64,000 bases of DNA, taken from positions 1-64,000 of the forward strand of contig NW_020194575.1 of NCBI RefSeq assembly GCF_002865645.1. The letters run 5' to 3'. The translations under genes were made by a program, and so were the position numbers. Below, one piece after another: positions 1-12,500 of this stretch. The first letter of the stretch is position 1; each line of letters begins with the position of its first letter. The notes under the pieces are model-generated. The model was not told the DNA's origin. It saw nothing but the letters and a program-made list of their open reading frames with translations, and ran no database searches. The DNA is from Hyaloscypha bicolor E. Its lineage: Eukaryota > Ascomycota > Leotiomycetes > Helotiales > Hyaloscyphaceae.

Positions 1-483
1 CTTTCTTCTTACTTATTTAGCCCTAATCTAATTAGATGATTTTTATATCTATTATCTAGATTATATTAGTAAAACTATCTCTTAAAATACTAGAAGTTTA
101 TATTAATTAAATAAATAATTAATTAAATATTTATTAGAATAGATTAATAGATTTTAGAAACAAGATCCTAGGAAAAAAATATAGTTATAATATATATAGA
201 GTTATATATAACTTAAGGGTATATAATAAACCTCGGATGTTACAGGTATTAATTAGAGAGTTTAGTAGTCTTTTAATATTCTAACTAATTACTATTTATA
301 TTATATGTATTATATTTATAAATTACTAATTATATATATACTATTAGGGCCTCCTATTTAGGGGGGGCTTCCCTAGACCTTATAGGAGGAATAGAGATTA
401 GTTCTATACTGAATTTAATATTATAGTTTTATAATATACTAATTCATTCTATTATTTTATTACCTACTAATAAATATCTTATA
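1..483 (+). mobile_element. 3' end of a Ty3/Gypsy element, cut by the window edge
   Basis: Bases 1-185 match the internal 3' end just upstream of the 3' LTR in both complete copies of this family (8,231-8,418, and the complement of 28,497-28,690). Bases 186-483 are a complete 298-bp LTR. The body must lie left of the window. RIP has turned the expected TG...CA termini into TA...TA. It is followed directly by an unrelated AT-rich repeat, so this is a separate, earlier or neighbouring insertion and not the 5' LTR of the next element. Confidence 0.85.
186..483 (+). repeat. 298-bp Gypsy LTR (copy 0, 3' LTR)
   Basis: It aligns end to end with the LTRs at 885-1182, 8419-8716, 28199-28496 and 35713-36010. 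Shared landmarks are a start resembling TATAATATATATAG, the block 'aacctcggat' in the first third, and an end resembling 'aaatatcttata'. All five copies are 298 bp. Confidence 0.85.
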
Positions 484-879
484 AGAATTTATAAAATTAA
501 TTATTTAAAAATATAATATAATATAAAAATAAATTTTATAAATTAAATTAATAAAAGAAAGTTTATTATACTTTAATAAGATAATATAATATATAAGAAA
601 TATAAGAAATTATATTAATTTATAAAAATATTATTTAATTATATAATAAATATTAAAATATTAAAATATTATAATTCTTATTATAATTCTTATTAAAATA
701 ATTCTTAAAATAAGTAATATATCTTTAAATATTTTTAATATATTTAATAATATAAAGTTTTTAAAAAGCTTTTTTTAAAAAAAAAATTTATATATATAGA
801 ATTTTTATTTTATATTTAAAGACTTTTTTTAAAATAAACTTATATAAATACTTTATATTAAGAAAAATATTAAAAGATT
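484..879. repeat. AT-rich repeat, left part of a sequence split by Gypsy copy 1
   Basis: No coding sense can be read here. It matches the AT-rich DNA upstream of Helitron B (roughly 16,787-16,850 and 17,940-18,100), for example 'tttaatatatttaataatataaag' followed by the block reading 'atttaaagactttttt'. Together with 8,722-9,105 it forms the same left flank that Helitron B has uninterrupted, so Gypsy copy 1 inserted inside it. Confidence 0.7.
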
Positions 880-884
880 TATTA
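880..884. repeat. 5-bp target-site duplication of Gypsy copy 1 (left)
   Basis: TATTA immediately before the 5' LTR. The same TATTA is at 8717-8721 immediately after the 3' LTR. Five bp is usual for Ty3/Gypsy integrases. Confidence 0.8.
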
Positions 885-1182
885 TATAATATATATAGGG
901 TTATATATAACTTAAGGGCATATAATAAACCTCGGATATTACGGGTATTAATTAGGGAAATTAGAGGTTCTTTAACTTTATAACTAATTACTATTTATAT
1001 TATAAGTATTAGGCTTATAAATTACTAATTATATATATATTATTAGGGCCTCCTATTTAGAGGGGGCTTCCCTAAATCTTATAGAAGAAATAGAGATTAG
1101 TTCTATACTAAATTTAATACTATAGTTTTATAATTTACTAATTTATTCTATTATCTTATTACTTACTAATAAATACCTTATA
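885..1182 (+). repeat. 5' LTR of Gypsy copy 1
   Basis: 298 bp, the same length as the 3' LTR at 8419-8716. The expected terminal TG and CA have become TA. It contains the conserved 'aacctcggatatt' block and the 'ggcctcctatttagag' block seen in all LTRs of the family. LTR promoter elements cannot be recognised through the RIP damage. Confidence 0.88.
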
Positions 1183-1254
1183 AGCTAATTTCTTTACTCT
1201 TAAAAAAGATAGTTTAATAAATAATTATATCTCGAAATCTGCGAAATATATAAT

Positions 1255-2760
1255 TTCTTACTAAAGCTATTTCTATAAAGGAAGTTAACTAGATTAATCC
1301 TAATATAAGTAATAGTAAAAACTTATCTAATACTTTTAATAGAGCCTCTTAGGAGCCTCTAAAAGCTAGTAATAATAACGGAAATAATCCCGGTAATAAT
1401 TAAGATACCGAGATTAATACCCGAGTTATTATTACTTAAGCTATAGAATAGGGCTTATATACTAAAGTCGAAGTACTCTAATAAAAGCAAGAATTAGTAA
1501 ATATAATTAACTAATATATCCTATAGTTAGAGTAATATAAAAATACTCTTAGGAATATCTTATAATTTACTATATCTTATAGAAACTCTATTTATAAGTT
1601 TACCCTATTTTTCTTAGTAATTTTTACTAGAGAACTTCCTAAAATAGGATTAAAACCTATTTTCTTTCCTAATATAATAAGCTTTAAGAATAATCTTAAT
1701 ACTATTTATTAGAAGCTATTATATAATATCCTAAAGATATATTTAGACTAAAAAAAGCTTCTTAAGGTCCGGATATTTAACTTATATTATAGAAAGTTTC
1801 TTAAGAAATAGAGAACATTTATATTTTTCTAGAAAGTAGTTTTTAGAACCTAATCTTAGATTTATAATAGATACTTTTCTAGAATTAACTTTATTATAAG
1901 TGCCCTTAGGAATAAATCTTATAATATTTAGGAAACTATAATAAAATAAAGCCTATTATTATATAAGGTTTATTAGAAGTAATTTAAGGCCTATTTAGCT
2001 AATATACTTTAAGTACCTTAAACTTATTAATAAGACGCTTTTAAGAAACTTCGAGATCTTTATTAGAAGAATAGTAAGATAGTTACTAAATTATATACTT
2101 AGATAATTAGTCTTAAAATTAACTAGAACCTATATCCTGAAAGAAACTAGGTCCGGACTCTTAATATTACTTTATTTAATTATAAGACTTATTAGATATT
2201 TATTTTTATTTTTTTAGGAAATAAGATAGTATTTATTTTTAAGTAACTTAAGAAAGCTTAAAAAGTAAAATATATTACTTATTCTAAATTAAGAAAAGCA
2301 AAGATAAGAAAGTCTAATAAGAATAACTCTATCCCTAAAAACCCTAACTTAGTAAATTCTAATTTATAAAGCTATTAAAAAAGAAAGAATAAGTTCTAAA
2401 AATTATATAAGAAATCCTTAAATAATACTTTAGCTTCTTTAAGGCCTTAATAAAGTATTAATTCTATTTTAGATATAGTTTATTAAACTTATAAATAAAA
2501 AGAATATTTCTTAGGAAATATAAAATATTTCAAATATACTAAATAGATTTAGTAGAACTTTAATAAGGCCAAAACTATAGAAAAGTTAAGGTATTTATAA
2601 AAGCAGGTTAATACTATAGCTATAGAAAAGCACTCTAGAGGAAATTCTTCTAAGAAATAAGGAAAAGAGAAAGCTAAATCTTAAATATTAATAATTTTAG
2701 CTATAATAAAAAAGATATATTACTTTATATAACTATTTAAATAAGATTAATATAGCCAGA
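1255..2760 (+). pseudogene. Gypsy copy 1 Gag region (broken)
   Basis: Reading through stops gives a coding-like Gag: a Lys/Asn-rich segment near 1,300-1,480, a retrotransposon Gag core from about 1,580 to 2,230 and a basic, low-complexity C-terminal part to about 2,700. The same order is found in Gypsy copy 2 on the minus strand (about 35,640 down to 34,150), which retains more C and G. I looked for a CCHC zinc knuckle near 2,515-2,570 and could not confirm one. The N-terminal limit is set by similarity between copies, not by a usable start codon. Confidence 0.6.
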
Positions 2761-3499
2761 AATAAGTACTTTAGAAATATATAATAGACTTAGTAATACT
2801 AAATTAGATTATAATTTCCTTAATAATAATTAGACTTAAAGCCAGGACTTTATTATCTTAGTTAAATATAATCAAGAATTTATAATCTTTTATAAGAACT
2901 AATTTAAGATTTATTAAGCCTATAATCTTAAAATATTTATTATAGATAATTATAATAAAATATATTCTTTTAAGCTTTAGTTCTATAAATATAAAAATAT
3001 TAGCTCTTATAGCCTTATTTTTAGTATGGAATTTTATAAAGTAATTCTTATATAATATATAAACTATATTAAGAAATAATAGATATATATACTTATATAG
3101 CCTAATAATATTAAGATTCTAATACTAAAAGAGTTTAGTAAGAAGCTTAACTAGTATCCTAAGCTAGTACCTTAAGTTTTATTCTTAACTAAAGGCAAAT
3201 ATAATTATTCTAGATAATAAACTTTATATATTTATAATAATTACTAGATTTCTATTTTATTATATAATTCTAGTAATACTAAATAAGAGTTTTTAATATA
3301 GTAAATTAATATCTTCTAGAAAGAGGCCTTAAAAATACTTATTTATTTCCGGAATAATAAATATAAAGACTTTTTAAAGGTTTTTAATCCTAATAAAGCT
3401 TTAGAACTTCCTAATCTTAGTAGTATTAAATACTTTATTAATATAAATAGTACGGTCTTATATAGGCCTTTATATAATTTATTAGAGACCTAACTAGAA

Positions 3500-6400
3500 A
3501 TATTATATTTGTATTTATAGGATATATTTTATAAATATTAGATAAGGTCTAGTAAAAGCCTAGTAAGAATACTTATTCTTTTTATTTCTAAGAAAAATAA
3601 AGAACTATATCTTTATATTAATTATTATAAACTTAACTAAATTATAATTAAGAATTAGTATCTGCTTTCTCTTATTAATAAAATTCTTAATTAGCTCCGA
3701 AAAGCTAAGATTTTTATAAAGCTAAATCTTAAGAATATATATTATTAAATAAGAATTCATAAAGAATATAAGTAAAAAACGGCTTTTAGGACCTATTATA
3801 GCTATTTTAAATATCTTATAATATTTTTTAGGCTAGCTAATATACTAGCTATATTTCAAGTATATATTAATATTATATTTATAGAACTTCTAGATTATTT
3901 TATAATTATTTATTTAAATAATATTTTTATTTATTCCCGAAATAAGAATAAATATTATAATTATATATACTAGATATTTACTAGATTATATAAAAATAAC
4001 CTATTTTATAAACTTAGTAAATATAAGTTTAATATTAAGGAAATTGAATTTTTAGGCTTTCTTATTAAAATAGAAAGTATTTATATAGATTCTAAATAGG
4101 TCTATAGTATTATTAAATAGCTAGAACTAGAATTATTTTATAATATCTAAATATTTCTTGGATTTACTAATTTCTATTATAGATTTATTTACTATTACTT
4201 TTAGGTAATTATAGGCTTAATAGATTTCTTAAAAAAAATAGAAAAGGGCCAGAAATCCGGTCTTTTTATATAAATAGATAAAGTAGCTAAAAGCTTTAAG
4301 ACTTTAAAAAAAGCTTTTATTATAATACTTATTCTAGTTTATTTTAATTTTTTTAAGAAGATTTATATTAAAATTAATATATTAAAATTCGTAATTACTA
4401 ATATTATTTTATAATAAATTAATTCTAGTAATAGCCCGAAAAAATACTAGTATCTAGTAATATTCTAGTTCCAGAAACTTTCCGGAGCTAAATATAATTA
4501 TAATATTTATAATAGAGAGCTATTTATAATTATTAAAGCCTTTAAGTATTAATACTATTACCTTAAAGGGTCTAGGTTTATAATTAAGGTTATTATAGAC
4601 TATAATAATCTCTAATACTTTATAGAAATAAAATATCTAAAGAGCTATTAAGTATATTAGATAATATATCTTATAATATATAATTTTAATATTATTTATT
4701 ATAAAGATACCTTAAACCTAATAAATAAACCTAATAAAAGATCTAATTATAAAAAAGGTTTTATTAATATAACTTAGTTTCTAATCTTTTAAAATAAGCT
4801 AAAGAAAGCTTTTATAGTTATAATTTAGAGGTTCTTATAAATATCTAAAAAGTTTCTTTTTTAGAATAAGTATTATTTAATACTTATTATATTTATAATA
4901 GCTAAAGAAAAATATTTATTATAAGATAAATAAATAGATTATTTTATAGATTTCTTAATTATAGAATTAGTTAAGAAGTAAGATATAGGGAAATACCTTA
5001 AAGGCTTTATTATTATAGCTAAAGTAATAGGGGTATTTATAACTATATTATTTAATAGAACTAAAAACTTCTTAGTTTCCCGAGTTTTTAAATTAAATAA
5101 TTATAAATATCTAATTTCTTATATATAGATATATATGGCTATTAAAAGAGCTATAGTACTAGCTCTTTTATTTAAATCTCTTCTAGATATTATTTAAATA
5201 ACTTAGAGAAATAATTCTTAATATTAGAATATTATAAAATAGAAGCTTAGTAAAAAAGATATTAAAGGAAAAGAAATCTAGAAAAATAATTTAAACTTAT
5301 TTAGGTATTATTTAAGAATTATTATATCTAATAATTCTGCTTTATATTAAGAAGTTATAAAGCTTTATTATAATAATCTAATAGCCAGATACTATAAAAT
5401 AAAGAAAACTCTCGAGCTTTTTAGAAAGTTCTAGTATTAGGAAAATATAAAAGAAAATATTTATAATTATTATTAAGAATATAATATTTACTAGAAAGTT
5501 AAGGCAAAGAAGTATTTATTATATAGTCTATTTAGTAGTTTATTATAGCTTAAGAAATCCTGGAATAAGATCTTTATAAATTTTATTATAGGTCTATTAT
5601 TATATAAGAACCTAGTAAGAGGTCCCGATTTTAATATAATTCTTATAATTATTAACTAGTACTTTAAAATAATAAGATATATTATATATTATAAGACTAT
5701 TAACTTTTTAAAGCTTACTAAAATTATATAAGAATATATTTTCTTAATTTTTAGCTCTTCTAATAAAATTATTTCTAATTAAGGAATAGTATTTACTAGC
5801 TAATTCTAGTCTGCTTTCTATTTTTATTTAATATATAAATAGTATTTAAATATAGCTTATTATTTTTAAATAAATAATTAAATAGAAAGATAAAACTAGA
5901 TTCTAGAATATTACCTGAGATATTATTATAATACCTAAAAAAATAACTAGTTTAAGAAATTATCTTTTATAAAATTTATATATAATAATTTAAAATATTA
6001 GGTTTTATAAAATATATCTTTTTATATATATTATAAATATTACTTTTAATTTCTATAAAATCCTAAAAATAGAATTATAAGAAAAGTACTAGCTATATAT
6101 AGGAAACTAGAAATCCTTAAAAAGCAAAATAAAGAAAGCTTAAGGATTTATAATATTATATATAAAATAACCGGGAAATCTATTATAATAAATATTAGTT
6201 AGCTAAATACTATTCTAAAAAAGCCTAGATAATACTATTAATAAGAAATATTAAACTTAAAATAAGAAAGCTTAAACTAAAATTTATAAGTTTATTTAAG
6301 ATTCTTAAATATATTAGTAATTTAGTATATAAGTTAGAATTACTAAATATATATAATTATTTATATTTAACTTTTTATATTTTCTTTCTTAAAAAATATA

Positions 6401-6660
6401 TAATAAAAAAGAATTAAAAGTTATATTTATATTTCTTTAAAGAATTTCCGGAATTAATAAATAATAATAAAGAATAAGAATAGAAAATAGAAGCTATTAT
6501 TAATTACTAATAAAATAATAGAAATAAAAAATAATAGTATTTAATTAAATAAAAAGCCTAGCCTAAAAATTATAATATCTAATTATTTACTTTTTCTAAT
6601 TTTAAAAATTCCAAGAAATTTCTAAAATTATATAACTAAAACTATAGCTTAAAATCCAAA
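3500..6660 (+). pseudogene. Gypsy copy 1 Pol: RT, RNase H, integrase, chromodomain (broken)
   Basis: Reading through stops, reverse transcriptase spans about 3,550-4,060. It has the substrate-loop segment around 3,719-3,770 (LNLKNIYYQIRIHKE-like) and the catalytic box at 3,910-3,945 reading YLNNIFIYSRN, where the family has YLDDILIYSRN, so both catalytic Asp are lost by GAT/GAC to AAT/AAC. RNase H follows to about 4,700. Integrase occupies about 5,340-6,240, with an HHCC-type finger whose His/Cys are mostly Tyr, then the core with a conserved 'SNQGIVFTSQF' segment near 5,780. A chromodomain is legible at about 6,470-6,650. Chromodomains direct integration to heterochromatin, which fits the setting. 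Confidence 0.85.
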
Positions 6661-7089
6661 ACTACTTTTTAATAATTTCTTAAAATTAAAAAGAATTCTG
6701 GACTATTAAGAAAAAGGCTATTTAAAAGAAAAAGAAAACTTAGATAGCTAAAAAAAGGCCTGAAATAGTAATAAAAATACTTTTTTTCTAGGGTTTTTAT
6801 TTATAAAGGTTTTCTAGGGTTTTATTAAAACTTATAAGAATTATATTTAAATTATTAGAAAAAGATTTAGAATTAAGAAAGATTTATTATAAATAAACTA
6901 GTTATAGGTATTTTAAATAAATAAATTTTAATTCCTATAAATTCCTAATTCCTAAAGCAAGAATACTAAATACTAGTCCTATTTAGGACTTAATAAAGAA
7001 TTAGCTAATACTTTCCGGAATCTGCTTATTTTTTAATAAGATATAGTTATATTATAATAATATTAGTATTAAGAATATTAAAAAAAGTA

Positions 7090-7960
7090 AATAAGGAACT
7101 TATAATAGTTATATATATCTTATAAAAGGCCTAAATTTCTAAAATTAGGTTCTAAATAACTATAAATATTATATTATTAGTACTTAAAATACTAGTAGTA
7201 AATTATTTAGTAATTTCGGTAATAAGCTTAATAATAAAATTAATATCTTAAAAATAAATATTATAGTATTTCTTTAAGAAATTAGTAAATACCTAAATAT
7301 ATTAGAAAAAACTTATTTTTAGAATACTAACTCAAGTAATATTATTATTTGCCTTATTAAGATAGAAAAAAGAATTCTAAAGCTTATTAGTATTTTTCTA
7401 GTTTTCGAAAACCTAATTAATAATATTATTCTTATTAATATAGTATTATTTAGGATATATTTTAAGAAATTTCTTAAAAACTATAATAGTATCTTTCTAG
7501 AACTAGTAAGCTTCTAATAAGTAATAAGAAATCTGAAATTATATTAGCTTTAATAGATATTAAAGTTAAAGAATTTACTAATATATAAGACTTAGAACTC
7601 TTATTATAATAATTATAATTCTTCTTACTAGATATTATAATATATAAGATAAAGAAATTAATAAGTAAATACTTAAAATATTTCAAGTATTTACTAGTAA
7701 TAGGAAAGAAGATTATAAGATTACTTTTATACTTATTATTATATAAGTAAATAATAAAGCTAGAAGAAGATATTATGAAATTAATTAAAAATAATTAAAG
7801 AAGGCTTAGAGAAAAGCAGAAAAAGAGGCTAGAAAGTAATAATAAAAAAAGTTATTATATATATAGTTATTAGAAAGAAAAAAAGTATATAGTAATATAA
7901 AGAGGTTCTTTTATAGAAATAGAGAACTATTTGAATTAATTACTAGTTTTTATACTAGTT
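7090..7960 (+). pseudogene. Extra coding-like segment after Pol in Gypsy copy 1, function unknown
   Basis: Between the chromodomain and the 3' LTR lie about 1.5 kb that are not needed for a standard Gypsy element. In the sense frame a long stretch remains readable, including a VFENLINN-like segment near 7,405 and a basic, Lys/Arg/Glu-rich C-terminal part near 7,780-7,900 that looks coiled-coil-like. The same segment is preserved at the same place in copy 2 (about 29,830 down to 28,960). I recognise no domain. It could be a third ORF, an acquired host gene fragment or a degenerated extension of Pol. Confidence 0.4.
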
Positions 7961-8418
7961 CTAATTAGAAACTAGTATAACTAATTAATATATATTTCCA
8001 GAAGCTTATAAATAATTTCTAGGATCTCAGAAATATTTATATAGATTTCTTATATAAATATTTATTAAATTCTTTTTATATAGCTATTTAGATTATTCTA
8101 ATATAAGATCTAATAAGTAGTATTAATTTTATAAAGTAGTACTTTAGTATTTTAGATTAAGCTAATTAGAATACTCAGATCCTAAATAAAATTACAATAA
8201 CTAGCTAGCCCTTATATTTGGGATATAATTACTTTTTCTTTTTACTTATTTAGCTCTAATCTAATTAGATAATTTTTATGTCTATTATCTAGATTATATT
8301 AGTAAAACTATTTCCCAAGATACTAGAAGTTTATCTTAATTAAATAATTAATTAATTAAATATTTACTAGAATGAATTAATAAATCTTAGAAATAAGATC
8401 CTAAAAAGAGAATATAGT

Positions 8419-8716
8419 TATAATATATATAGAGTTATATATAACTTAAGGGCATATAATAAACCTCGGATATTACGGGTATTAATTAGGGAAATCGGAG
8501 GTTCTTTGACTTTATAACTAACTACTATTTATATTATAAGTATTAAGCTTATAAATTACTAATTATATATATATTATTAGGGCCTCTTATTTAGAGGAAG
8601 CTTTCCTGAACCTTATAGGAGGAATAGAGATTAGTTTTATACTAAATTTAATACTATGGTTTTATAACTTACTAATTCATTCTATTATCTTATTACTTAC
8701 TAATAAATATCTTATA
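8419..8716 (+). repeat. 3' LTR of Gypsy copy 1
   Basis: 298 bp, matching 885-1182. It ends 'aaatatcttata' directly before the TATTA duplication at 8717-8721. The upstream A/G-rich stretch 'aaaaagagaatat' at about 8,403-8,415 is the position of a polypurine tract; copy 2 keeps a clearer tract there. Confidence 0.88.
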
Positions 8717-9105
8717 TATTAAAATATATTTTTATATTTAATATTAATAAATTGCTTTTATTAAAACCTTTCTTTATATAATACTTATTAATAAAAGAAA
8801 TTAAAATTAAAGTAAAAATTTATTAAAATAAATAAAAATATTATATAAAGTTTAATAAACTTTTACTTTTTTTTAAATAATTTATATATTAATATTCTTT
8901 AATTTTTAATTTTTTTTTAAAATACTTATATTATTAAAATTTAATAATAATATTATATATATATTAATTTTAAATCTTAGTTATTAAAATATAAATTAAG
9001 AGAATAGTTTTAGCTTATTTATAACCTATTTTCTTTCTTATATAATTTATTAAAAGTTTATAAAAAGTTTATTACTAAAAAGATATTATTTAAAACTATT
9101 CGGAA
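8717..9105. repeat. AT-rich repeat, right part (continues 484-879)
   Basis: Starts with the TATTA duplication and then follows the same sequence as 18,120-18,428, for example 'ttattaaaataaataaaaatattatataaa' and later the segment reading 'aacctattttctttctta'. No gene is visible. It runs directly into the palindromic module at 9,106, exactly as the counterpart runs into the module at 18,429. Confidence 0.7.
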
Positions 9106-9188
9106 CGAGTTTAGGGCAAAATTATTACTAGCCCCGGAGCTTGTATAGGGCCGCTAGTAATAATTTTAGTAAAGCGGCCCTAAACTTA
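9106..9188 (+). repeat. Palindromic module P1 at the left end of Helitron A
   Basis: Outer arms are CGAGTTTAGGGC and GCCCTAAACTTA (last two bases changed, RIP-like, from CG). Inner arms are AAAATTATTACTAG and CTAGTAATAATTTT, which are perfect complements. The loop begins CCCCGGAGCTTG and ends AGGGCCG. An unpaired segment AGTAAAGCG lies between the 3' inner and outer arms. A second, mirrored copy of the outer arm tip (ACTATTCG) lies three bases upstream. Confidence 0.85.
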
Positions 9189-9528
9189 TTACTTCTTTAT
9201 ATTATTATATATTTGAACTATTCTTAAGCAGTTAGCTCTCGGGGCTTCTAGAAAAAAACTAGTTATATAAGAAATACTAGAATTGCCTTCTTTTAGGGAA
9301 TTACATATTGGAATGCAATTATGTCTAAATTCTTAGAGCTTAGCTTAGGATTATAAAGAAAATACTCGAGTACTTTTCTTTATATTTTAGTAATTCTAAG
9401 ATATAAAGGGCTTTTATTATAATTTTTTAAAGCTCGGGGGAAAATCTAAAGCTAGCGGTTCTATAGAAAGTGCTAAGAAAAGAAGCCCTAATCTTATATT
9501 ACTTTCCTTTCTTTTTTCTCTTTATTAC

Positions 9529-12500
9529 TATGAATTCTCTTTGCTTTTATATTTCCTATAGGCAAAACCGGCCTGCTTCTAACTTTATTATAAAGCGGGC
9601 TAAGCTATATAAAACTTGCTCTTACTATTAAGTTTATATCCTTTTCCTTTTCTGGTTTAATTAACTAGTTAATAAGCCCGAAATATTACTAATTATATCT
9701 AGTAGTACCCTGCTTTATAAAAACTCAATCCGAATATCCTTCCTATCTCCTAGTAATAATAATAGTTAATTATAAACGTCTCTATAGACGAGCTAGCCCT
9801 ATAGTACTAGTAACGGATCTATTAATTATCTATTATAGCCCTAGTTCATATTATAGAGGATTCTTCTATTAATTTACTTATTATATAGCCTCTTGCCTTT
9901 TTCTCTCGCTTCTAGCTAGCTCCTATATATATAACTAGTCTGCTTACAGGTTATTATATAGCTTATAGAGCCCTTTATTTTAGCTATATAAATAATTATT
10001 TTAAGGCCTATTATAAGAAAAATAATATAATATTTCCTCTAATTCATAAGCCTTCTTTATACTTCTCTTATCTCTTTACGGGTAATAACCCGCTTTACTA
10101 GGCCTTCCAGATAAATATCCGAATATATAATTATACTTTTGCCTTTATATTAATTAGTTATAAGAAGAATACCCGGATTAACTTCTCCTATAAGATCTAG
10201 TACTTTTAGATTTATAATAAGCTTTTCTATTTCCAAGGCCTACTATAGCCTGCTTTATATACCAAATCCTTTTTTATATAGCTTTTCTTTTATAATCTGC
10301 TCTTTATAACTAATATACAGGCTACTAACTTCTCTTACTTAGATTATATAGTTTTTTTATAGCTTATAAATATACTTACGAATTATAATCCGTTTATTAT
10401 AGTCTATAAAATAGCCTGCAAGTATCTTGCAAGCTAGTAAACTAATTTCCGGATCTTATTTAACTTGCAAATATACTTAATTCTTGAATTAGATACTAAT
10501 TATTATTATAAGAATCTTCTAATAAGTAATAAGGTTATAGCTCTTATTCCGGATAAATATATAAATATAAGCCGCCGTAATCTAGTACTTATAGTTTATA
10601 AGATAAATTATAAGTATTTATAAATATATATAATATATATATTACTTTACTATATCTTACTTTTCTTATATAGTAATCCGGGCTAGTACTATAATTTATA
10701 GTTATAGGACCATAATAGAACCCGTTAGCAGATATAGCTAGAATAATAGGTCTTTTACTAGTACTATCTCTATATTCGTCTAGCCTTCTCCTTATTCTTT
10801 TATACTAGCTGCCTTTTTTAGTAATATATTATTAATATATATATTACCTATAAGATTACCTCACTTAACTAGCTTTACTTATACTAGTAGAATATCTATA
10901 TAGACATATATATAAGACTTATAAATATTCTAATCTATAAGAATATTTATATAAGTAATATTAGCTATTATTTTATTTTTCTATTAAGCTTTATAGGTAG
11001 TAATTACTTTATATAGTAGCTCTTTTAAGACTTAATAGCTATTATATAATACTTTAGTAAGCCAAGCTTCTTTATTACCTTTATAGCTAATTTATACTAG
11101 CCTAAGATTATAGATTATTTCTTAAATAGGTAATAAGTTATTAATTATCCGAATTTTCTTTACTAGATCTTTATATTAAAGGTAAGAAAGCTACTTATAG
11201 ACCTAAAGAATTACCTTTTTAGACTATATATAGGCCATATATATATAATTAAGTACTAGAAGTATAGCCTCCTATATATATACTTGCTTTTATTTCTTAG
11301 AAAAGAAGCCGTTTTCTTAATTCCCGATTTAGTTAATAAAGTTATTTATATTAAGCTTCTAGACCTATTATAGGATCCTATAAGCAAACTTATAATTATA
11401 GTAACTAGTTAGATATCTTATAGACTATATAGCCTTAAAAATAATTTAAAAGCCCTATATATAGTTTATAAGATACTTATAGCCTTACTTATATACTAAA
11501 AGAGATTTCCTAAGGTATTTATAGCTATAATAATTATTTGCAAGAATAAGTATTCTAAATACTAGTACCGGAATAATGGCCATATATTTATAGTTTATAA
11601 ACTATGCTTTCTAGGCTAGGAAGTTGTCCGTAATAATTACTAGGTTATTTTATATAACTCGTATCTTCTTTAGAAGTTCTATTCCTATATTAATATTAAG
11701 GTTTATATTTCTATATAAATAATTAAATATATTTATAAGTATATCTATAAAGAAACGAATTATATAATTATTATAGTCTTAGGAATAAATAATAAGATTA
11801 TCTAATATTTTTAAGCTCGGTATATAAGTCCTATAGAGGCTTTCTGGCGCCTATTTAAGTACCTAATATACTAGAAGTTCTTTCTAATTTAGTATTTAGT
11901 AATCTATTTTCCTAGATAATATATAATCTATTTTATAAATAATCTCTTACCCGAGTAAATTATAGACCGGGCTATAAATACCCGTTTAACCTTAATAGCT
12001 TTCTTTAAATATAATATAATATATAAGAACGGCTGCTAGTACTTTTATTACGAGTTCCTATAGTATTTTATATAAGTTACTAAGACCCGGATATAGAAGC
12101 CCTATAAGTAAGGATATAATATTAGCTATATTTATTATTATAGCCCGGTTTTAGGTAAGTAGTTCTATTTATGGCTTTTACTAATAGTTATATATAGTTT
12201 ATAGTTCTTTAATAAGCTCTATTTAGTTAAGGGCATCTATTATCCTATATACTATACTACCTGTATTATCTATAGCTTAGTAAAGAATAATTAGAAGTAG
12301 TTCTAGTACTTTAATAAGATTATCTAGTTAATAACTAGCTATAATTTATAGATACTTTTTCTTACGAGTATTTATTAGTAGCTAATTATAGATATATAAG
12401 TAATCTGAGACTAATATAAGAAGTATTTCTATAATAACTTAGTCTATAAGCTTGCCCGTAACCTATTAATTAACTTCCTGCTATCCTTAGTTAATCCTTA

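Larger units (their letters stand above)
885..8716 (+). mobile_element. Full-length Ty3/Gypsy chromovirus, copy 1, RIP-inactivated
   Basis: A 7,832-bp LTR retrotransposon with two 298-bp LTRs and a TATTA target duplication. The internal order on the plus strand is Gag, reverse transcriptase, RNase H, integrase with C-terminal chromodomain, then an unexplained extra coding-like segment. The order RT before integrase, plus the chromodomain, places it in Ty3/Gypsy chromoviruses. Every reading frame carries many TAA/TAG stops at positions where the second copy or family sense has Gln or Trp, as RIP produces. No open frame longer than about 70 codons remains, so it is not autonomous. Confidence 0.93.

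Noticed and set aside
2515..2570. A CCHC zinc knuckle in Gypsy Gag.
   Set aside because: Neither copy 1 nor copy 2 shows residues at the right spacing, even allowing for Cys/His to Tyr changes.
7474..7686. A 70-codon minus-strand open frame, with a counterpart at 29,210-29,422 on the plus strand.
   Set aside because: Antisense to the extra Gypsy segment. Low-complexity Ile/Leu/Tyr/Lys content and its openness in both copies are explained by shared ancestry; no start context or domain.
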